NCBI GenBank assembly: GCA_946894095.1
Contig: OX335643.1
Coordinates: forward strand, 8,481,036 to 8,545,035
Direction: 5' to 3'
DNA: 64,000 nt
DNA from: Incurvaria masculella
Taxonomy: Eukaryota > Arthropoda > Insecta > Lepidoptera > Incurvariidae
The position numbers and the translations under genes are program-made. Of this stretch, positions 23,985-35,300 are shown in pieces. A model generated the notes under the pieces. The model was not told the DNA's origin and made no database searches. It saw only the letters and a program-made list of their open reading frames with translations. The stretch's first letter is position 1. Every line of letters begins with the position of its first letter.

Positions 23985-24410
23985 CCGCCACACAGCTGTA
24001 AACATGCACACGGAATCCTACCACCAGCCGCTAACAGTCACGCGGAAATCTCCCTCCAGCTGCTAACAGCCACACGGACATCTAACTCCAGCTGCAGTCA
24101 CACGAAAATCTCTTGCTAGCTGCAAACAGTCACACGATAATTTCCCTCTAGCTGCAAACGGTCACACGAAAATCTCACTAAATCTGCACACAGTCACACG
24201 TAAATCTAACTCTAGCTGAAGTCACACAGAAATATCTTTCTAACTGCAAACAGTCACACTGAAATATCACTCAGCTGCAAACAGTCACTCGGAAATATCA
24301 CTCCAGCTGCAAATAGTCATATGGAAAGCTCACTCCAGCTGCAAACAGTCACATGGAAATCTCCGTCCACAAACAGTCACACTGAAATCTCCGTTCATTC
24401 ACGGCTGTCA
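23985..24410 (+). repeat. Degenerate 32-bp minisatellite
   Basis: About 13 imperfect units of 'ccagctgcaaacagtcacac' + 'ggaaatctcact' follow each other, with several units shortened. Unit-to-unit divergence is moderate, so it is neither freshly amplified nor ancient. Confidence 0.85.
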
Positions 24411-25099
24411 ATGATCATGTAGTCAATCCACGAACATCCGACCGACTCACCTCACGAAAGAAGCCGGCTCTATTCTGTGAGCCGATCGCTTGGCGAAGGC
24501 ACATTCGCCATATTAGATTTCCGATGAAATGTGACATATCTTATCGCTTCTTTCTGTACCTATAACCCGCTTTTGCTGAATGACCGATGGACGTAGCCGC
24601 TATTGACCACCTCGTCTAATGAACAAATCAAATATCCATACAACGGTGATTCAAATATCTATCAGTAATGGTCCTTTTGTTAGAGACGCATCATAAAGTC
24701 CAAAACCACAGGGTCCAAAACCCACACCGTCCAAACGTCTTGTGAATAAGGATATTTTAAATTAGGTCAGATTATATGCATTATATTAAACACACGAAAC
24801 ATACATATTTTTGGATGTTATAGGTTTTGGACTTTTAGGACTTTATAGAGGCGACCCCTTTTGTTAGGTATATAGTACATATGAACTACAAGGGATATAC
24901 CCAGAGTATATATAATATTGACATAAATAGCTGTTCCATTTTGATACCCGGTTCCATTTGGGACAGTATAACAGAAAGACAAACGAACGAGCATACTATC
25001 CCTTCAATTAACTCTTAACCCTTACAAAAACATAAACGTCAAATATCAACGGAAGTCGTGCAGATAAATCAAATTTTCCATGCGTGGCGGTCCCATGCG
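24411..25099. other. No gene recognised
   Basis: A loose inverted pair 'gtccaaaacc' / 'ggttttggac' spans 24698-24835. No coding evidence. Confidence 0.4.
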
Positions 25100-25330
25100 T
25101 TGGTACCTCTACCTGTCAGTCCGTGCTTTCATCGTTGGTAATTCGTGTGTAGCCGGGCGAGTGAGCTTGGCCGTGTGAACGTGCCTCGCGAGCGCGCGTA
25201 GTTGTGCGTAATTCGGTAGCTCACGCACACGCGCCGCGCCGTCTCGCACACCGACGACACCGGCACCGACACACCGACACACCTACACCGGCGCACCGGT
25301 TCTCGCGAGATGAATCCGTGTTAATAGAAC
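25100..25330. promoter_or_regulatory. GC-rich, CpG-dense island 3 (possible promoter)
   Basis: CpG-rich sequence peaks at 25180-25310. A TCAGTC at 25116-25121 fits the arthropod initiator consensus for a plus-strand start, but no TATA box or downstream element is clear. The frame 25204-25386 is low-complexity His/Arg/Thr-rich. A SINE follows directly. Confidence 0.35.
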
Positions 25331-25407
25331 TGTGGAGGTGCATAAGTGGTAAAAATTTTCATTCAATGAAAGCCTCAACATTTTAGTTGTCCGCTGAACA
25401 TTCATTT

Positions 25408-25771
25408 GAGCGGCTCGTAGCCTAGAGGCATACCAGACGTTTGGGTTCCAATCATCGCCCCGTTCGTGCACCACTTTCTCTTTCTGAGTTGGATAAGTGC
25501 ATTTCGCCACGAATGCGAGCTGCTCTATGGTTCAGAACCCATGTTAAACTGTAGGTCCCCTTCCCCTACTAGGTGGTAGGGTTGAGCCCACCCGGGTTGC
25601 ATCGTCGAATAGGATGAAAGGTCGAAACGGCAATGAAAAATCGTCCGCGTTTTCCATCCAACTCGTAAAGGGAAGGTCCTGGCATGGCACCTAAGAGAAT
25701 GCGGTATGTTGGGCTAATATCACGACGTGGGTGGTGGTTTCAGTCATCCGTGTCCAGTGACATAAAAAAAA
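25408..25771 (+). mobile_element. tRNA-headed SINE, nearly full length
   Basis: It starts 'gagcggctcgtagcctagag' with B-box-like 'gggttccaatcat' at about 25442. The body has 'gcgagctgctctatggttca' and 'ggtcctggcatggcacctaa', and the copy ends 'gtgacataaaaaaaa'. The part between 'ccatccaac' and 'tcgtaaagg' is shortened. Element E2 begins in its A-rich tail. Confidence 0.82.
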
Positions 25772-26067
25772 CGGCCACGTGCGAGTCGGACTCGCAGACG
25801 AAGGGTTCCATACCATCGTACAAGATTTAACACAAAAAACAGGTTTTTTTGTATGGGACCCCCCTCCAATTTTTATAAAAAAAAATTTGACCTATTTGTT
25901 GTTATAGCGGCAAAATAAATACACACTCTGTGAAAATTTGAGCTGCCTATCTATTACGGTTCATGAGATACAGCCCTGTGACAGACGAACGGACGGACGG
26001 ACGGATGGACAGCGGAGGCTTAGTAATAGGGTTCCGTTTTCACCCTTTGGGTACGGAACCCTAAAAA
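25769..26067 (+). mobile_element. Microsatellite-bearing element, copy E2
   Basis: The copy is complete: left hairpin in 'gtgcgagtcggactcgcag', conserved 'tagcggcaaaataaatacac', GACG microsatellite at about 25985-26010, and right end 'gggtacggaaccctaaaaa'. It abuts the A-tail of the SINE at 25408-25771. Confidence 0.85.
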
Positions 26068-26109
26068 CATCGTTAATGGCAGAAGTCCTTGCAAAACGGC
26101 GATTCGTGT

Positions 26110-26402
26110 CAGTCCAGGTTGTATATTTCTCGGTAGCCCAGTGGCGTCGATAAGCTTGGTAAGCGCGGTTTGGTTCTAGATGGGTGACCGCTGAGGCTGG
26201 CCATGGTTCTGATTCCATGTAAAACTTTACTTACTAAGTGGTGGGGTTAATTCCGCCCGGGTTGCTATCGCATCCGTGTTTTCCCAGTTCAACCAAGCAA
26301 TATAAGGAAGGTCCTGGCATGGCACCTAGTTCGCATGTGGTGTGTTAGGTTAATATCACGACGTTCGGTCTAATATTAGCTATCCATATTCAGTTACAAA
26401 AA
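26110..26402 (+). mobile_element. 5S-rRNA-headed SINE, degraded (HaSE3-like)
   Basis: The head contains 'ctcggtagcccagtggcgtc' and 'ggttctagatgggtgaccgc', the latter like the 3' internal region of 5S rRNA. It joins the same body as the tRNA-headed copies ('ggccatggttctgattccat', 'ggtcctggcatggcacctag', 'atattcagttacaaaaa'). The first part of the 5S-like head is strongly decayed. Confidence 0.65.
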
Positions 26403-26477
26403 ATAAATAATATACATATGGCCATCACGTTTTGCGTTGGTTTGTGGCCCAGTACTCCAGGAACTTTAGCCTTAAAT

Positions 26478-27292
26478 CAGCACTTAGAAAAACATTAAAT
26501 CCGAAATGCAATTTTTTTTCTCATAAACGTAGTATTTCATGTGGACGTGTGTACATTAAGTTTGCAACATTTTGGGGGGTCCGGAAGATAGAAATAAAAT
26601 ATGAAATATGTTTAAAAAATGATATCTCCTAAACAAATATTTAGAAATGTTATTTAAAAATGTTATATGTTAGCAAATTTTAGGTGTAATATTACTGTGA
26701 ATTTGCAACAATTTCTTATTTACGGAACTGTGTAAATACATTTTTTTTGTACTATTTTCATAATATCTGCAAAGCAAATAATGAAAATTCTATTTTATTT
26801 TATGAAATAGGAAACTGACCGCAAACTCTATATTCTGTGAAATTTGTAAAATGTTGCAAATATTAGAAGCACATTTTTTTTCATTTATAATTTTTACATT
26901 CACACAAAAGCTAAACAAAAAATTAGAAATACGTATAAAATCGTTCGTTGTATAGTTTTTAAAGAATTAATTTTCTTTTACATATTCTAGAAAGAAATAT
27001 AGCAATAGCAAGTTAGGTTCGCGGCATAGATTTTTTATAGTAAAAACATTTTTTTAAATACATTTCCGTAATTACAAAATTGTTGCAAATTCACAGTTAC
27101 ATTACTCCTTACACTTAACATATCATTTTTTTTAATACCGTTTCTAAATATTTGTTTAGGAGATATCATTTTTTAAACATATTTCTATCTTCCGGACCCC
27201 CCAAAATGTTGCAAACTTAATGTAAGCATATGAACATGAAATTATAAATTTCTGAGAAAAAAAAAAATCATTTCGGATTTCATGTGCTTCTC
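26478..27292. mobile_element. 815-bp foldback element with arms of about 265 bp
   Basis: The left arm runs from 'agcacttagaaaaacatt' and contains 'aagtttgcaacattttgggg', 'ggtccggaagatagaa' and 'gatatctcctaaacaaatat'. The right arm contains the inverse blocks 'atatttgtttaggagatatc', 'ttctatcttccggacc' and 'ccaaaatgttgcaaactt', ending near 'cgtatctatcc'. Arms are well matched to about 26750 and 27045; the inner 300 bp is AT-rich and unmatched. No transposase is encoded. It lies directly between two 5S-headed SINEs. Confidence 0.8.
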
Positions 27293-27302
27293 AAACCGTA
27301 TC

Positions 27303-27690
27303 TATCCCGGTCTACAGTGGCGCGACACTTCGGCGATCGCTCTCCGAAGTTAAGCAACGCTGGGTCCGGTCTGGTCTTGGATGGGTGACCATTCGACCGT
27401 TGAGAGAGGCTGGCCGTCGTTCGGATTCCACGTTAAACTGAAGGTCCCCTTCCTTACTTACTAGGTGGTAGGGTTAATCCCGCCCGGGTTGGTACCATCG
27501 CATTGGATGAACGATGGTCGAAGCGGCAATGAAAATTGTCCGTGTTTTCCATCCAGTTCAATGTAGCCGTGCAATATAAGGAAGGTCCTGGCATGGCACC
27601 TAGTTCCCATGTGGTGTGTTGGGCTAATACCATGACAGAAGGCGTGGTATGTGGTGGCCATCCGTGTCCAGTCACATAAAAAAAAATGTA
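27303..27690 (+). mobile_element. Full-length 5S-rRNA-headed SINE (HaSE3-like)
   Basis: The first ~100 bp resembles the 3' two thirds of 5S rRNA: 'gatcgctctccgaagttaag', 'caacgctgggtccggtctgg' and 'tcttggatgggtgacc'. In place of the tRNA-like head this is fused to the standard family body from 'ggctggccgtcgttcggat' onward, with 'gttggtaccatcgcattgga', 'ggtcctggcatggcacctag' and tail 'ccagtcacataaaaaaaaa'. The 5S-derived internal promoter would serve RNA polymerase III. This is the clearest of three such copies here. Confidence 0.85.
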
Positions 27691-27739
27691 GAGCGAATGA
27701 GGGGCGAACGAATGACAAATTCTAAGAGCGAAAGATGTC

Positions 27740-28110
27740 ACTGCTTCAAAATTATTCCAAGCGGTGCTTAACAGAGTGTCTCAGTGTTTCACGCTTGACT
27801 GAAAACTGCTCCTTTACATGGTCCTGCGTCTCTTGCAAGGTGCGTGTTGTTCGCATCTGTGGGATGGCTCAGCTAAGCACCTGCTTGGCTCCCTGGGCTC
27901 TATACAGCGTCGTGCCGTGCGTCCCCTCGACGACCCCAAGGTATTCCAGAATTTGGAGACCCTCCAACTCTTAAGGGATGTAGGATCCCTCTCAGATTCA
28001 GTTTCTTTATTTCCTCCATTAGATGTATATTAACACTCGGATTCGTCTTTTTTTCCTGTCGGTTCGATTACTTCTGGCGAAGAAGAGCCGACAAGACACT
28101 TCGTCAGGTT
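27740..28110 (+). pseudogene. LINE reverse-transcriptase C-terminal fragment
   Basis: One frame at 27818-28033 reads HLWDGSAKHLLGSLGSIQRR followed by AVRPLDDPKVFQNLETLQLL and RDVGSLS. That pattern is typical of the region after the RT palm in insect Jockey/CR1-group LINEs. Upstream and downstream the frame is lost to stops and small indels. It is unrelated in sequence to the LINE at 32328. It is a dead fragment; the boundaries are where similarity fades. Confidence 0.65.
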
Positions 28111-28664
28111 GGTCATTGTATTTTTTTTTCCATTGATACTTACAAACTAGTTTACAGTGATTGATTGATTACTACTGCTCACAAAGAACATCATAAAAAG
28201 AACATTACATACATTGGTGAAGAGCAAACTCTTGACTACGATAATGACATCTTATTCTAAATTTATAGGAATTATAATCTAAATTATTCAGGTGCAAAAA
28301 GCCATCGTCATTTTTGATACAAGGTAATATCAAATCAAATAGAAGTTAGTAAATAAACAAATTCATACTACAATGCATGCAGTACCCATGTCAGAAAATA
28401 TATAATATATATGTAAAAATAAAACGATACAAAATTGTATGGATTGTCCAGTTGTTAGCAGTTGTAAAAAATATAATAAAAAATAATTGGTAGTACCATG
28501 TTAGGTACTCGGTCAAGTATGTAGTCATGAGCTTTGATTTAAACAAGTTTCATATCTAATAAGGCTCCTCTCTGTGTATTATTGTCTCTACCATGGAGAA
28601 TGCTCGTCGGAGCTGCATAACGCTGTCTCTTAGTCCCGCTTTATTATTTGCTGTCTTTACCGAA
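28111..28664. other. AT-rich DNA, no gene seen
   Basis: No repeat or reading frame of note. Confidence 0.4.
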
Positions 28665-28790
28665 CTACATATTTTATGGAATGTCACATGTATGTATGTA
28701 TAATCGACCGTGAAGCAAGGACACATTAATTAAAGAAAGATCCCTGTAAAAAGAACTACAGCAAGGCTGGACCCGAACCAGCAAAACATA
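28665..28790 (-). repeat. Dispersed repeat family C, minus-strand copy
   Basis: On the minus strand: 'tccagccttgctgtagttct', 'ttaattaatgtgtccttgct' and 'tcacggtcgattatacatac'. The same block is at 48838-48940 and 61664-61815 on the plus strand. The class is unknown. Confidence 0.65.
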
Positions 28791-29310
28791 CCATTCGCGG
28801 GTATTGCGTCTAACTAATTTCGCATCCGGCTGTATACCCATATTTTGGAATTCTCCTCCAGTCCCTCTTCCCGTAATCAATGCCTCCTACTAACACAGTA
28901 TTTAAGATTATACCTGCATACATTTATTAAACGCTATACCTGCGATACATATTATGGATATAGATTACACATACACACATGTCACATTCCTTGAAATAAG
29001 CGACGAAAAATTACGAAAAAGTATATTTAATTACATATTTTATGTTATTGAACACTATTCAACCCTCATATTATTACCACATATTTTACTGGGCGAAGTT
29101 TTCCGGCGCCGGACATTCACACGAGATTCGAACGTGCAATTATGAATGAATTAAGAAATATCGAGAGCTGAAAAGGGAAAAGTACATGATTTTAAAAATG
29201 AATAAAAATTGGGTCGCAAAATTTAAATCCAATTCTAAATTTTGACCATAGCACCACCTATCGGGTCTAACTATAGCTAAGAACAATCCAGGTGACCCCA
29301 TAAGTTAAAA
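28791..29310. other. No gene recognised
   Basis: A plus-strand frame at 28954-29145 lacks any domain. The sequence near 29000 ('cattccttgaaataagcgac') also occurs at 61775-61792 next to family C, so part of this stretch may belong to that repeat. Confidence 0.4.
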
Positions 29311-29610
29311 AAAACCGGCCAAGTGCGAGTCGGACTCGCACACGAACGGTTCCGTACCATCTTACAAGATTTGACACAAAAAAACACGTTTTTTGTATGC
29401 CCCTCCCCCCCCCCCTCTTTAATTTTTAATATTTTTTAATTTTACCAATTTGTTATAGCGGCAAAATAAATGCACCCTCTGTGAAAATTTCAGCTGTCTA
29501 CCTATTACGGTACATGAGATACAGCCCTGTGACAGACGGACGGACGGACGGACAGCAGAGGTTTAGTAATAGGGTTCCGTTTTCACCCTTTGGGTATGGA
29601 ACCCTAAAAA
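29311..29610 (+). mobile_element. Microsatellite-bearing element, copy E3
   Basis: The copy is complete, with left hairpin 'gtgcgagtcggactcgcac', a C-rich insert-like run at about 29401-29417, GACG microsatellite at about 29538-29551, and right end 'gtatggaaccctaaaaa'. Confidence 0.85.
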
Positions 29611-29883
29611 AACATCAAAATCGGTCGAGCCGTTTCGAAGAAGTATCAACGAACACGCTCACCGGTATATGTATTTTTTCAATGTCGTCCATTACACGCA
29701 TGAAAGTTACAAAGTTGCGTCCTCAATTTTCTTTTCGTAATAATGATGTGATTTATTCCTTATATGTAGAGCTAATTATAAAACAAGTCCCTAGACAGGC
29801 GGCACTAGTCCAGGGTTACGTTGAATACGTCAGTTTTTTTATTTAAATGGACTGTTAGTCTGGACTGGAGAGTTGGACTGACA
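29611..29883. other. No gene recognised
   Basis: The open frame running out of E3 to 29846 is a repeat by-product. Confidence 0.4.
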
Positions 29884-30640
29884 GTCACGATACTATCCCC
29901 ACACGTCGTATTTCCGAAGGAATTAGGTGACATGCCCTGACATGGACCTTTCCTCTATGAGCACGGCTACATTAAACTGGATGTTGAACACGGACAATTT
30001 TTTATCGCATACATAAACATACATATATATCTTCACGGCCGCCAGTTTCCTGGAGGGGTAGGCAGAAATGATAGAGCTATAGGGTACGATCGCAACACAC
30101 TTCTTTCGCTTCATATGCAGACATACATCTTGTCATACATGCTCTACGATTACGGGTGCTACGTAACTGGCCTTTACAAAGTATCCCATCGATTTGGTCG
30201 CGGTACGTTCTCCTAGCCCCCCCCCCCCCCCCCCCGGGCACGACACTTCCGCTCACTTCTGCTCTGTAAATTTTTTTCGTCATTCCTTGGTTTGTTCCAT
30301 ATGCCCAAACGATTCTCGTCACAAGTCATTTTTTTATTGACACTACTCTCTACTCCCGTCATTTCGAAATTTGCCCGTTGTTTTTTGTTGCTGCTTCGAC
30401 CATCTTTTCATCCAAATGCAATGGTACCAGCCCGGATGTGCTTTTACCGTACCACTTAGTGGCCAAAGAGGACCTACAGTTTTACATCTATTTCGAATCA
30501 TTCGTGGCAAAATGCACTTATAGAACTCAGGAAGTGAACGGAAGTAGTAAACAAACGGGACGGAGATCGAACCCTTGATCTCTGGTATGGAAGGCAAGTC
30601 CCCGCGTCACTGAGCTACTAGCCGCTATATTGCGTTAGAA
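29884..30640 (-). mobile_element. tRNA-headed SINE, minus strand, split by an insertion
   Basis: The 3' half is at 29884-30008 ('ccgaaggaattaggtgacat', 'atgagcacggctacattaaa'). The 5' half is at 30375-30640 ('cgaccatcttttcatccaaa', 'gaggacctacagttttacat', 'gagctactagccgct'). The intervening ~365 bp is foreign. It includes 'ctggaggggtaggcagaaat', a phrase close to 49186-49200, and a run of 19 C at 30217-30235. Confidence 0.75.
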
Positions 30641-31025
30641 GGAAGGAGATATGCCACCTAGAGCGCCTATTATCTTCAATTTTCAAAAATTACCAACCCT
30701 ATTTAAACGTGCAATTCAATCATAGTCGCAGACGTATTGTGTGGGTGGGAACTGACTCGACGAATGCATTTTTTGAGCACATTCGCGCGCGGTGGCGATG
30801 TTACGACTGTGTGGCTTATGACACTGTGAAAGATGGATTTCCATACAATTATATGGTCACTTTGACCATGCGGCGGGGACGCGATATCGACCGCATGCCA
30901 CATCTCCTTCCTTTCTCTTCAGTTTCAGGACTAATATAATGACGGCATCCATCCGTGTCCAGTAACATAAAAAAGTGCCGATGTCGCTAAACACACGTCA
31001 CAGTACAGCTCGCGTCTTGCACGGA
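30641..31025. other. No gene recognised; SINE tail fragment
   Basis: 30930-30976 matches the SINE 3' end ('ggcatccatccgtgtccagt' then 'aacataaaaaa'). The rest is unassigned; open frames on both strands lack domains. Confidence 0.4.
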
Positions 31026-31029
31026 ACCC

Positions 31030-31250
31030 TATCCGGCGCGCACGCATCGGATTTGTAATAAAGTAATAATTTCACTCGCCGGGAGCCGTATATGGCTCGC
31101 GGCCGCAGTTAGCGCCCACGCGGCTGTCTCGGCGGCTCGGCGGCGGCGACTCGGCTTCCAGTAGCGACCAAGGAAGGACGGCAGTAGCAACCGAAACACG
31201 ACTGTACGGGGCGCGCGCCGCGCCGCTCCGGCGAGGGAGCTCACTTACGA
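31030..31250. promoter_or_regulatory. GC-rich, CpG-dense island 4 (possible promoter)
   Basis: It is strongly CpG-rich, containing a NotI-type GCGGCCGC at about 31100. On the minus strand it would read from a 'gtacagtcgtgtttcggttg' phrase. The phrase 'gcagtagcaaccgaaac' recurs inverted at 52220-52237, so part of the island may be repetitive. No exon was recognised. Confidence 0.3.
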
Positions 31251-31734
31251 ATTGTATTGTTTATACATCATCCATAGGCAGTACACTGCACTCGGATTTG
31301 TCTTATTTTAACATTAGCCAGTTCAGCAAAACAAAACAATGCGAAGAAGAACTGGCAAGAAATTCCGCCGTGATTTTTTTTCAACGTCCACTTAGTCTAC
31401 ATTTCCAAAAGCGTTTGTCAAGTTCTTGAACAAAAAACACAGGTAAAACCTTAAATAAAAAAAAATCACCAAAGTCAACAATTCACCCGTTTGCAACAGT
31501 TCATGAAAAAGATCATTTTATTTGCAGAGACTATCCCCACCATCTAAAAAGAGCAGGCCAGTCCCCACAACCATCATCTCTCTCGGCCAAATTTTCGGGA
31601 AGGAGGACCCAATTTCCAATAGTTTATCATGCATTCCATAAGGAAGAACTGTCATAGATATTTTTTTAAATTCTTTTGTGAACCTTTTTTTTTGTTTTTA
31701 TCACAGGTATTGTCACGAACTTCTCCTTCACATT
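31251..31734. other. No gene recognised; shared 55-bp block
   Basis: 31245-31300 is the inverse of 60103-60157 ('ccgagtgcagtgcactgtct' type sequence), a short dispersed repeat. 31528-31657 is an open stretch after TTTGCAG ending in TAG, too weak to call as a terminal exon. Confidence 0.4.
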
Positions 31735-31928
31735 TTTTAGGGTCCCGTACCCAAAGGGTGCCCACGGAACCCTATTACTAAGCCTCCGCCGCTGTCCGTC
31801 CGTCCGTCCGTCCGTCTGTCACAGGGCTCTATCTCATGAATAATACAAAAAACTAAATGTTTTGCTGTTCAATTATGTACAATGGTACGGAACCCGTGTG
31901 CGAGTCCGACTCGCACTTCGCCGGGTGA
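31735..31928 (-). mobile_element. Microsatellite-bearing element, copy E4, internally deleted
   Basis: The start 'ttagggtcccgtacccaaag', the CCGT microsatellite at about 31793-31815 and the terminal hairpin 'gtgcgagtccgactcgcac' are present. About 100 bp of the middle is missing. Confidence 0.8.
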
Positions 31929-32327
31929 ATTGAATTGTCAGAATATAAAATAAAATATGACATACGTGACCACAGAGCATCAATAGAATTATTATTACAA
32001 CTACTAAATATATACATACTAAATATAAATCATGCTACTTGGATGTCATTACCAATGTTCATACTTGCAAAAAAACATGAAAAACCTGTATCGATGAAAA
32101 TAGAATCATAAAAACACAGGAAAAGAAATAAATGACAGACTTTAATTTGTACAAATTCTTTTTTACTAAAAAATTAACAAAACATGGACAATGTGCATTT
32201 TAACATATAATTAAAAAAAAACGCACATACTAAGACAGTAATTGGAATAGTTACAATTTCATTGAGTCTTATTTTTTTCTAGAAAAAAATGTAGACTTTG
32301 AAAGAAACTAAGACAAATTAATATGTG
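31929..32327. other. AT-rich DNA upstream of the LINE
   Basis: No ORF1-like coding sequence is present before the LINE at 32328, so that element is 5'-truncated or never had ORF1 here. Short homopolymer A and T runs only. Confidence 0.5.
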
Positions 32328-35300
32328 ATGAATGTTCAAGGCTTGCGTGGAAAAAATCTCTTGTTAGAACTAATTGTAAAAGAATATAACTGTGATGTAT
32401 TTTGTGTTAGTGAAACTTGGATTGATACTAATGAATTAGACGTTCAAACCATTGAAAATTATTCTATTGTTAGCAGTAGTCACAGAAAAAACTTTATTAG
32501 GGGAGGTACACTAATTTTGGTCAGAAACGGTTTGAGAGCAAAGAACAGAGCTGATATTGTGAACATGTCGGAAGACAAAGAGTTCGAAGTAAGCTGTATA
32601 GAATTAGAATCCATATTTGTATTATGTGTTTATAGATCCCCATCCGCTGATATATCCTTATTTAGTGATAAACTTGAAGAATGCTTGCATAAAATAAGCT
32701 CTAATAACTGCAAATCCGTAATAGTATGTGGAGATTTTAATATAAAGTTCCCAATTGACTAACATAGTACTCATGATCTTTCTGACTTAATGAACGGCTT
32801 TTTGCTGAGTCAGACTATATTTGAGCACACTCGGGTGACAGAGTCTAGCGCATCCTGCATTGATAATATATTTACAGATTGCGCTGTTCTTGATTCTAGG
32901 GTGATTGCGGGAATACAATCAGATCATCTTGCTCAGTTGGTTTCTATTGCTTATATTCCTAAAAATAAAATTTCAAACGCATTCAGATGTACTAGAATAA
33001 CAGATAAAAATAAAATAGCTTCCTTATGCAAAGACTTAGATAGTGAATTTAGGAATCAAACGCCCAATGATTTTAAGAATTTTTTCAATACTTTTATTAG
33101 GTACATGAACCTACACCTACCTATCAAACGCGTTAAAATAGGGCATAAAGTTAGATTTGCAGACTGGGCTACTCCAGGAATAATTAAGTCCAAAGAACAT
33201 TTGCTATTCCTGTATGATTTGTTAAAAATAAGTAAACACAATCATTTAAGAAAATATGTTTCTGTATACAGCAAAATTTTTAAGAAGGTATCATTCTGTG
33301 CTAAACAAATGAATTTAAGGAATAAACTCTTAGCTTCTGGTAACACCATAAAGACAACATGGGATATTATAAAATCAGAAACAGGCAAATGTCCTCCCTC
33401 TAATGGAGCGGACTTTGAGCTTAAAATAGGAGGTGAGTGCATAGTTGAGCGTGCAGCCGTAGCAAATAAATTTAATATATATTTTTCAACAATAGCTAAG
33501 GATACTACTAAGAACTTAAATTCAAGTACATCTGAAGCACTAGAATATATCCTGAAATTTATTCCAAGAAATGTTGACTCTGCGACGTTCCTGCCAGTAA
33601 CATACATAGAAATAAAGACCATTATAAAAAATCTTAAACCCAAGCGCTCACAGGACCTCTGGAATCTCTCGCCACATTTACTAAAATCCATAGGTCATGC
33701 TCTCATTGAACCATTAAAGACTGTCATTAATAAATGTATGAAAGAAGGATCATTTCCAGACTCAATGAAGATAGCAAAGGTCATACCCTTGTACAAAAAA
33801 GGTGCTCACTGTGATGTCGAAAATTACCGTCCAGTGTCACTTTTACCCATTTTTAGCAAGGTGTATGAAAAAGTTATAGAGCTGAGACTACACAGTTTTT
33901 TAACTAAATATAATATATTAAACTGTAAGCAATTTGGTTTTCGTAAGGGTCTGTCTACCAGTGACGCTATAGCTGCCATGGTAAAATCGGTTATGACTGC
34001 CTTGGATGGATCCAAATATACATATGGTATGTTCTGCGATCTTTCCAAGGCTTTTGACTGTGTAAATCATGACATATTAATTATGAAACTAGAACATTAC
34101 GGGCTTAGAGGTAGGGAATTAGATTTGATCAAGTCATACTTTTGCAAGAGGCAGCAGATTTGTGATGTGCAAGGCACTAAAAGTAACACAGAATCCATCA
34201 ACATGGGAGTACCCCAGGGTTCTGTTTTAGGCCCCTTGCTTTTCCTTATCTATGTTAATGATATTTCTGCTTGCATTTCGGACGATGTAGAATTAGTTAT
34301 GTTTGCTGATGATATTTCTTTAGTCTTAAATAATGTAAACACGGATTTGTTGCAAAAGTCTCTTGAAATAACGGTTGCTTCCCTACAGTCGTGGTTCCAG
34401 CGTAATAATTTGTTGCTTAATGTGAATAAAACAAATTTAATGAACTTTGCTCTCGGAATACAGAGGCGTATGTTAAGTGATACGATAGGTAATGTTGCTA
34501 AAGACATGTTTTTGAATATCACGAATGAAATAAATTTCCTTGGTGTAGTATTTGATAATAAGCTGACATGGAAAGCTCATATAGATAAGCTAGCCGGTAA
34601 ACTCAGCTCAGCATGCTATGCTATAAAAAAGATAAGTGTGTAATGTGGTATTCAGGCAGCTAGGGCGGTCTATTATGCTTACTTTGACAGTCTGATGTCA
34701 TACGGTCTGATGTTCTGGGGAAATGCATCCGAAGCAAATCGAATATTTTTGTTACAGAAAAGAGCCTATATAAATTTCCTTGGTGTAGTATTTGATAATA
34801 AGCTGACATGGAAAGCTCATATAGATAAGCTAGCCGGTAAACTCAGCTCAGCATGCTATGCTATAAAAAAGATAAGTGTGTAATGTGGTATTCAGGCAGC
34901 TAGGGCGGTCTATTATGCTTACTTTGACAGTCTGATGTCATACGGTCTGATGTTCTGGGGAAATGCATCCGAAGCAAATCGAATATTTTTGTTACAGAAA
35001 AGAGCCTTGCGAAGTATCCTCAACTTGAAAGTCAGGGATTCATGTAGAAATGTCTTTAAAGATCTCGGAATAATGTCCCTCGCAAATAAGTATGTATATC
35101 AAAATATAATCTATGCAAAAAAAACTATAGAATCGGCTACTCTTAATGCTGACATACATTCCCATAATACTAGAAATAAGTTTAATATACAATGTCCAAA
35201 ACACAGACGAGCAAAGACTTCGAAGAGTTTTATTCACAACAGTGTTAGATTATACAATAAATTACCAGCAGTAATGAGAAATTTGCCCCTTAATGAATTT

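Noticed and set aside
23985..24410. Regularly spaced repeats resembling a CRISPR array
   Set aside because: The repeats are contiguous degenerate tandem units without unique spacers, and the DNA is from an animal.
31528..31657. Possible terminal exon: acceptor TTTGCAG then 42 open codons and TAG
   Set aside because: No donor partner, no domain, and open stretches of this length are expected by chance after the many AG sites present.
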